Positions 20,646-24,981 of a stretch of DNA of 24,981 nucleotides are shown piece after piece. Every line of letters starts with the position of its first letter. Position 1 is the first letter of the stretch. The translations under genes were made by a program, and so were the position numbers. The notes below the pieces were generated by a model. The model saw nothing but the letters and a program-made list of their open reading frames with translations, made no database searches and had not been told where the DNA came from. Source of the stretch: Pelagophyceae sp. CCMP2097. Lineage: Eukaryota; Sar; Pelagophyceae. Location: contig MU657305.1 of NCBI GenBank assembly GCA_026770575.1, positions 97,918-122,898 of the forward strand, in the 5' to 3' direction.

Positions 20646-23600
20646 TCAGGCATCTTTCTTTTGCTGCGCCCGTTTCTTCATGCGCGCGCGCTGGCTGCCG
20701 GCGTCGGCGGCGTCGTCCGCGGGGCGCTTCTTCGCAGTCGTCGGCGCCGCCGCGCCCGTCTCCGCAGCGCGCAAGGCCGCCGCAGCAAAGTCCGCCCGCC
20801 GCCGCCGGTCCTCGTCGCGCGAACGGTCCCCGTCGCAGCCTAGACGTGTGGTAATCGCGGCGACGGTCGAAACGGACCCACTTGCGCGTTTGACGGACAC
20901 TCCTCTGGATGCCGCGCACTCTGTCATCACGTTTTCCAGCGACGCGGCGTTTCACGGCCGCAGAGCTCTCCCTGGATGCAAGAGTGCTGCGAATAAGTCT
21001 GCTTGCCCTCGCGCCGCAGCACGGGCGGGTCCACCTTGCGGCTGTGCAGCGCCGCCTCGGGCGCCGCGCACCCGGGTGCGCCGCCAAAGAGCCACGACGG
21101 GCCGTACTCAAAGCGCCGCGCGATCTTGTTCGTCGCCTGAGCGGTGGCCATTCTAGGAGGGGGGCCTCGGACCGTCCCAAGGCCGTCCTAATGTTCCCAA
21201 GGGCGTCCTCTGATGGATCCTCACGAGTTGGATGTAGTCGAGCAAGCCCTCGCGGGCGAGGTATTTGGTCCAGAGCTGTTCTGCATTCTTCGCAATGGCG
21301 CGGCACTCGGCGTCGTGCGTTTTGCACCAGCGGATCTGATCCGCCAAGTCCGAGAGGTCGGCGCGCACGGGCACGTGGTCCACAAAAGGCCTAAGTTGTA
21401 CGGGTCGACCCCGTCGAGGGAAATGCGCGGCTCCCTCGGCGTCTCTACGACCCTGTGACGGTTCGGGTTTCCCGGCTTACCTCAGCAGCGGGAAGAACCA
21501 CATCGTGTCGGCGACACACTTGGACTCGACCTTCAGGATGACCGACCCGAGGCGCATCATAAAGCCGTAGCGGCACGCCGCGCAGTGGCCTTGAGAAACG
21601 GGGGTCAACGACTAGGGACCGTCTATAGGGACCTTCTCTCGGGCCATTCTCGTCGGAGCCCGTCTCTCGTCGCCGTCTCTCGTGGCCGTATACACGCCCC
21701 CTCTTTGAAGACGCACCTTCGACGTAGATGAGGTACTTGTACCTCGACTGTTGGAAGATTGGCACGAAATGGTTCTTCCCTGCTGAGAAAGGGAATCTGT
21801 CCTTGCGGATGTAAGTCATCGGCGCCGCCCCGAGCTTCTTGTCTCGCGTGTTCCAGCCCGTGATCTCGCTGTCCAAAAGCGGGGGCGAGACGGAGCCGGC
21901 GAGCTTTGCGAATTGCTCGCTCGGGGAATACTTTTTCGCCGGCTTGGCCGATGCAGCCCTTCGCCAGTCGTAGCACAACGTCGTCAAAGCCAGCCGTTGG
22001 TTCGTCGCCGCACTGACGCCGCCTCCGGTGGCCGTGCCGCGGAAAAAAGCAGTCTCGACTTTCTCTTCCCATGTGCACTCAAACTTGCGGAATTTCTCTT
22101 CCGTAAACAAATCCCGCGGCTCCACTTGCAAGACCACGTCGTTGCCGCGAACCTCGTGGTCGAACGACGGCGGCAGGATGGTGCCAATAGCAGCCTCCCA
22201 GTCCTCGGAAGTCGGCCACCTACGTTTGGAAGCATTCATGACGACTCTCGACGACTGCCTCTGGGTTTGCAAAGGACGCGGGTTTGTACGGCACGTCGGC
22301 GAACCTTTCCGAGCAGTAAAACGAGCAGACGGGAGCCAGCGAGACGTCGCGGTGCGCGCGCGGCAGAGAGACGTCCGCGTCCGCGTCGCGATCCTAATTG
22401 CGTCCGTCCCGGTGGCGCCGGAGCGGCCCTCGCGGATGGTGGTGATCCTCCCGAAAGGTGGGACAGACGCCCCCCAAACGGTGGAGGACAGACGCCCCTC
22501 GAACGTAAAGACAGACGCCTCTCGGACGTAAACGTACGTCTTGGTCTACAACAAAGCCGTACGGCTCCACCGCCTCGCCCCTGGCGGGCCCGTCCTCCTC
22601 GTCGTCCGAGTCCTCGTGGTACTTTATTTGGGGATAATCCCTCTTGTTGACCTAGAGTAGGGATTGCTGCTGAGAGGGATTCTTGACGTCTTGCGTCAAG
22701 GGTCCCTTCTCGCAAAATTCGGGGAAAATTCGGGACACCGCAAAATACGAAGAACTCGCAGTCGCCGACCGTCCGTTCGGCGCACATGGCGTCGAGCATG
22801 TCCCTCAACGCAGCGCCAAACCGGTCGCCCCACAACTGCGAGGCCTCGGCGGGTTCGTTCGTTTTTGAATGTTCATTGCACATAATGTTCCCGTTCGCCC
22901 ACCACTCCTGGCGGTCCGGCAGGAACATCTCCGCCCGAGAACCCGTCTCGGACCGCTTCCGAGCATAATACTCGTCGTTGCCCGTGTTGCCCTGGACCTG
23001 AAGAAGATGGCCCCACGTATTCCGGAACTCGCCATTCACAAAAGGCACGAACATGGCCACTTGGTTGCGCCGGATCATGACGTAGATGCCGCAGCGCATG
23101 TGGTCGAATAAGTAAGACAGAGTAGCTTCCACGGCAAAGGCGTTTAACCGGCGGTGCATCGGTAGATCCAATCGCACTTCCATCTCAGCCCCGGCAAAGG
23201 CGCCGGCCTCGCCGGCCCAGACGTTCTTTGCGGCTGCCTCGTCGCAAAAGGCTTGCGTGCAGAGTTGGGGCGGCCAGCGCGCGTTGTACTCGCCGCGGAC
23301 TTTTAACAGGTATTTGTCCACTTGCTCCCAGCTCACGAGCATCGTGATCATCTGCGTCATGTGCGGCCGCTGCGGGTTCGATTTCGCGCCTGCGCTTGGG
23401 GTGAGAGGTGTCGCGTCGAGAGGGGGACGTACCGCAGTTCTTCTTCACAAAGGCAATGCACTCGGCACTCGTTTGGAACTTGGGCCACCCGCCGCGCAAC
23501 CATGCGTGCGCCTCGTCCGCCAGAGCGTAGATGCCGCGCACCTAAAATCACTGGAGAGGCGCGCGGAAAGGCGCCTTCCATCGGCCCGCTACCGCCCACG

Positions 23601-23651
23601 CTGACTCGGACGCACCTCGTGGGCCGTCGAGATGGGGGCGTGCGTCGTCAT
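20646..23651 (-). CDS. GT90 (CAP10/POGLUT-type) glycosyltransferase
   Basis: GT90 enzymes transfer sugars such as xylose or glucose to proteins or glycans in the secretory pathway. Eight exons fit in phase: 23651-23616, 23541-23433, 23389-22749, 22651-22538, 22393-22290, 22219-21717, 21589-21481 and 21390-21225, about 594 residues, then an exon from 21136. Order of motifs: WWANGNIMCNEH, DCEFFVNKRDYPQIK, an acidic insert (SDDEEDGPARGEAVEPYGF), YCSERFADVPWPTSEDWEAA, EKVETAFFRGTATGGG with NQRLAL, YKYLIYVEGHCAACRYGFMM, LGSVILKVESKCVADTMWFF, DHVPVRADLSDLADQIRWC and LLDYIQLATNKIARRFEYGP. RG(T/R)xTGG and the VExxCAACRY block are the donor-site core. The C-terminus likely ends at 20646 with a basic tail (AQQKKDA), but the last splice could not be closed in phase. 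No signal peptide is visible at MTTHAPISTAHE, so a missing upstream exon is possible. Confidence 0.85.
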
Positions 23652-23825
23652 CGCAGAGTCAGCGGCGCATGCGCCGCGGGCTGTGATGCGCGCTTCGGTG
23701 AGCGCTTCGCGCGCGCGAGGTCCGATTGGAGATCCAGTGGTCGCCGAATAAGGAACCCCGATGCCTCAACACACACCACACGCATCTCGATCGAGCCAGG
23801 CGAAGCGCGAAGCGATGGACGATTT

Positions 23826-23865
23826 GGGCCCCGCAGGGGCCGGCGCATACCTCTAACTAAGGACT
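23826..23865 (-). repeat. Dispersed repeat, inverted third copy
   Basis: The plus strand reads GGGCCCCGCAGGGGCCGGCG and continues to CTAACTAAGGACT. This corresponds to the reverse complement of the repeats at 473-515 and 545-587, at lower identity. It keeps both the GGCCCC/GGGGCC hairpin and the CTAAGGA word. It lies about 175 bp upstream of the GT90 start codon. Confidence 0.6.
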
Positions 23866-23918
23866 GTTCCTACCACTAGAGAACGTCAGTGGGACTATTT
23901 TCATTCGCTCCGATGGCT

Positions 23919-24545
23919 ATTACAGTGCGAATGTGAGAGTGAGGCGTGAGGGTTGTAATTTATACCCCGGGGAGATGACTGACTCTCAGAGAGCCACATG
24001 CAGATCAAGAGGTCCTGCGCAGGAGCAACTGAGATCGGCCCCGAAGGGCCTCAACCACGCTTCTCTGCCGGAAAACTCGGGTTGCTGCATTGAGAGTAAG
24101 ATAATGGATTTTATCTAAAGGCAAAGGCGGTCTCTGCCGCCAGTCGCTTATTTTTTTAAGAAGGCGAAAGGCGCTGTCGGGCCGACTTTTTCGTCATCGT
24201 CGACCTCCGGGACCAACCGTAGCCCCGCACCCCCCGGCTGCCGCCGCTGCTACCCGACGCATATGCGATAAACCACGCTTACGGTCCCTTCTGTGGTCAC
24301 CCCTTGATGCACGGTGCAGCGAAAGCGTCGTCCACGTGAAAATCTTCGCTAAACCCCGAGATTCAGCGACTTTTTTACCAGCTGCGACGAAGCCCATGGA
24401 CGGCTGAGGACAGCCCCCAAGGCCGATTATCTTATATTTTAAGAAGGCAAAGGCGACAGGCACTGTCGATTCGCTTAAGTTTTAAGAAAAAAAAGGCAAC
24501 GGGTTGCCTTTGGCCATTATCTTACTCTCACATTCCAACTGTAAT
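23919..24545. mobile_element. Possible larger inverted-repeat element enclosing the MITE-like unit
   Basis: The left end reads ATTACAGTGCGAATGTGAGA and the right end, reverse-complemented, reads ATTACAGTTGGAATGTGAGA; over 24 bp there are three mismatches. The right end overlaps that of the 440-bp unit, so one may be nested in or derived from the other. No protein-coding frame of transposase type is seen inside. Confidence 0.4.
24091..24530. mobile_element. MITE-like non-autonomous element, 440 bp
   Basis: The two ends are perfect 17-bp inverted repeats, TGAGAGTAAGATAATGG at 24091-24107 and its reverse complement at 24514-24530. The element is flanked by CAT on both sides (24088-24090 and 24531-24533), a possible 3-bp target duplication. 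It contains three related internal blocks built from CGCTTA, a T-run, TTTAAGAAGGC and AAAGGCG near 24145, 24430 and 24470. It encodes no recognisable protein. A short non-autonomous DNA transposon is the simplest reading; a three-base duplication alone is weak support. Confidence 0.5.
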
Positions 24546-24700
24546 TGATTTTGGGGTCTGTAATTACAGTAATTTCATCGTAATTTCATCGTAATACCAT
24601 CGTAATACCATAAAAATACCAGGTAAATACTCATTTACCTGGTAATTACAGTGTAATAACCATTTCAGGAATTACAAAACAAATTACAGTGCCACCCATA
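24534..24700. repeat. AT-rich island with 11-bp repeats and a hairpin
   Basis: Four 11-bp units (GTAATTTCATC twice, GTAATACCAT-C/A twice) occupy 24569-24612. A perfect 12-bp stem with a 4-base loop, TACCAGGTAAAT-ACTC-ATTTACCTGGTA, follows at 24617-24644. AATTACAGT recurs at about 24562, 24644 and 24683. The sharp AT-richness contrasts with the GC-rich surroundings. No coding signal is present. Confidence 0.75.
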
Positions 24701-24861
24701 GCACTGGCCTCTTCAACGACTCCACGTTCGGTCCGAGGGCGGGACTTGACAGATGCAATAGGCACCAAGGAGTTTGTCTAGCACGTCGACGACGCATTCG
24801 TGTGAGTATCACCCGCCCCTCTTGCCGATTCGAGTCTCGAATATTTATCGACTTATCCTGC

Positions 24862-24976
24862 GAGGTACCACTTCCGGGGCGCAACTTTACCCGCGTACAA
24901 GTGCGCCAACGGCCATTTGGACTGCGCCACCTGGCAGAAGGACCACCGCGCCGACGGCCACGCAGGACGGCGTTGA
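24862..24976 (+). pseudogene. Possible ankyrin-repeat fragment at the window edge
   Basis: The plus strand reads YKCANGHLDCATWQKDHRAD followed by GHAGRR and a stop, close to the ankyrin consensus AAxNGHLExxxxLLxxGADVNA. It follows an AG-type acceptor context and is preceded by stops, so it could be a last exon of a gene or a gene relic. It is too short to decide and the window ends just after it. Confidence 0.35.
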
Positions 24977-24981
24977 TGATC

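Overview
The window reads as nuclear DNA of a GC-rich, intron-bearing, flagellate-lineage alga, most likely a stramenopile. This is inference from gene content: a front-end polyunsaturated fatty-acid desaturase that resembles thraustochytrid-type delta-5 enzymes, the dynactin actin-like subunit ARP1, the axonemal protein PACRG, an algal-style GT90 glycosyltransferase, and short spliceosomal introns throughout. No species can be named from the sequence alone. I saw no rRNA, tRNA or CRISPR array. The only mobile-element-like structure is a small inverted-repeat element at the right end.

Layout, left to right: 1-600 AT-richer flank with a 43-bp direct repeat; 601-2329 (-) ARP1/centractin, six exons; 2645-3736 (+) intronless seven-blade WD40 protein; 4158-5392 (-) Sel1-repeat protein, five exons; 5532-6918 (+) cytochrome b5-fused front-end desaturase; 7263-7837 (+) small acidic-tailed protein; 7889-8292 (+) possible exon; 8330-10494 (+) UBA-domain protein; 10995-13072 (-) HROB-like OB-fold protein with a frame break; 13207-14186 (+) membrane-anchored or secreted protein of unknown function; 14813-17278 (-) enolase fused to phosphoglycerate mutase; 17969-18997 (+) PACRG; 19614-20456 (+) ankyrin protein with a duplicated 3' end; 20646-23651 (-) GT90 glycosyltransferase; 23826-24700 repeats, a MITE-like element and an AT-rich island; 24862-24976 (+) possible ankyrin fragment.

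Genes mostly alternate in orientation. Four divergent pairs (ARP1/WD40, Sel1/desaturase, HROB-like/unknown, enolase-PGM/PACRG) have starts separated by about 135-690 bp, so each gap may hold a bidirectional promoter. There is no operon logic; the genes are independent housekeeping, ciliary, lipid, glycosylation and repair functions.

The most notable items are: (1) a single polypeptide carrying phosphoglycerate mutase and enolase, two consecutive steps of lower glycolysis; (2) the second intron of that gene, which is essentially a degenerate telomere-type hexamer array flanked by an 8-bp direct repeat and which restores the enolase motif only if spliced GC-AG; (3) an antisense BTB/T1-domain fragment inside its first intron; (4) an HROB/MCM8IP-type OB-fold with a one-base frame break; (5) introns as short as 42-43 bases, a GTGCGT-rich donor, and G as the first exon base after every acceptor I could place. 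Exon boundaries were placed by hand, using protein-family continuity and intron phase, and are predictions.
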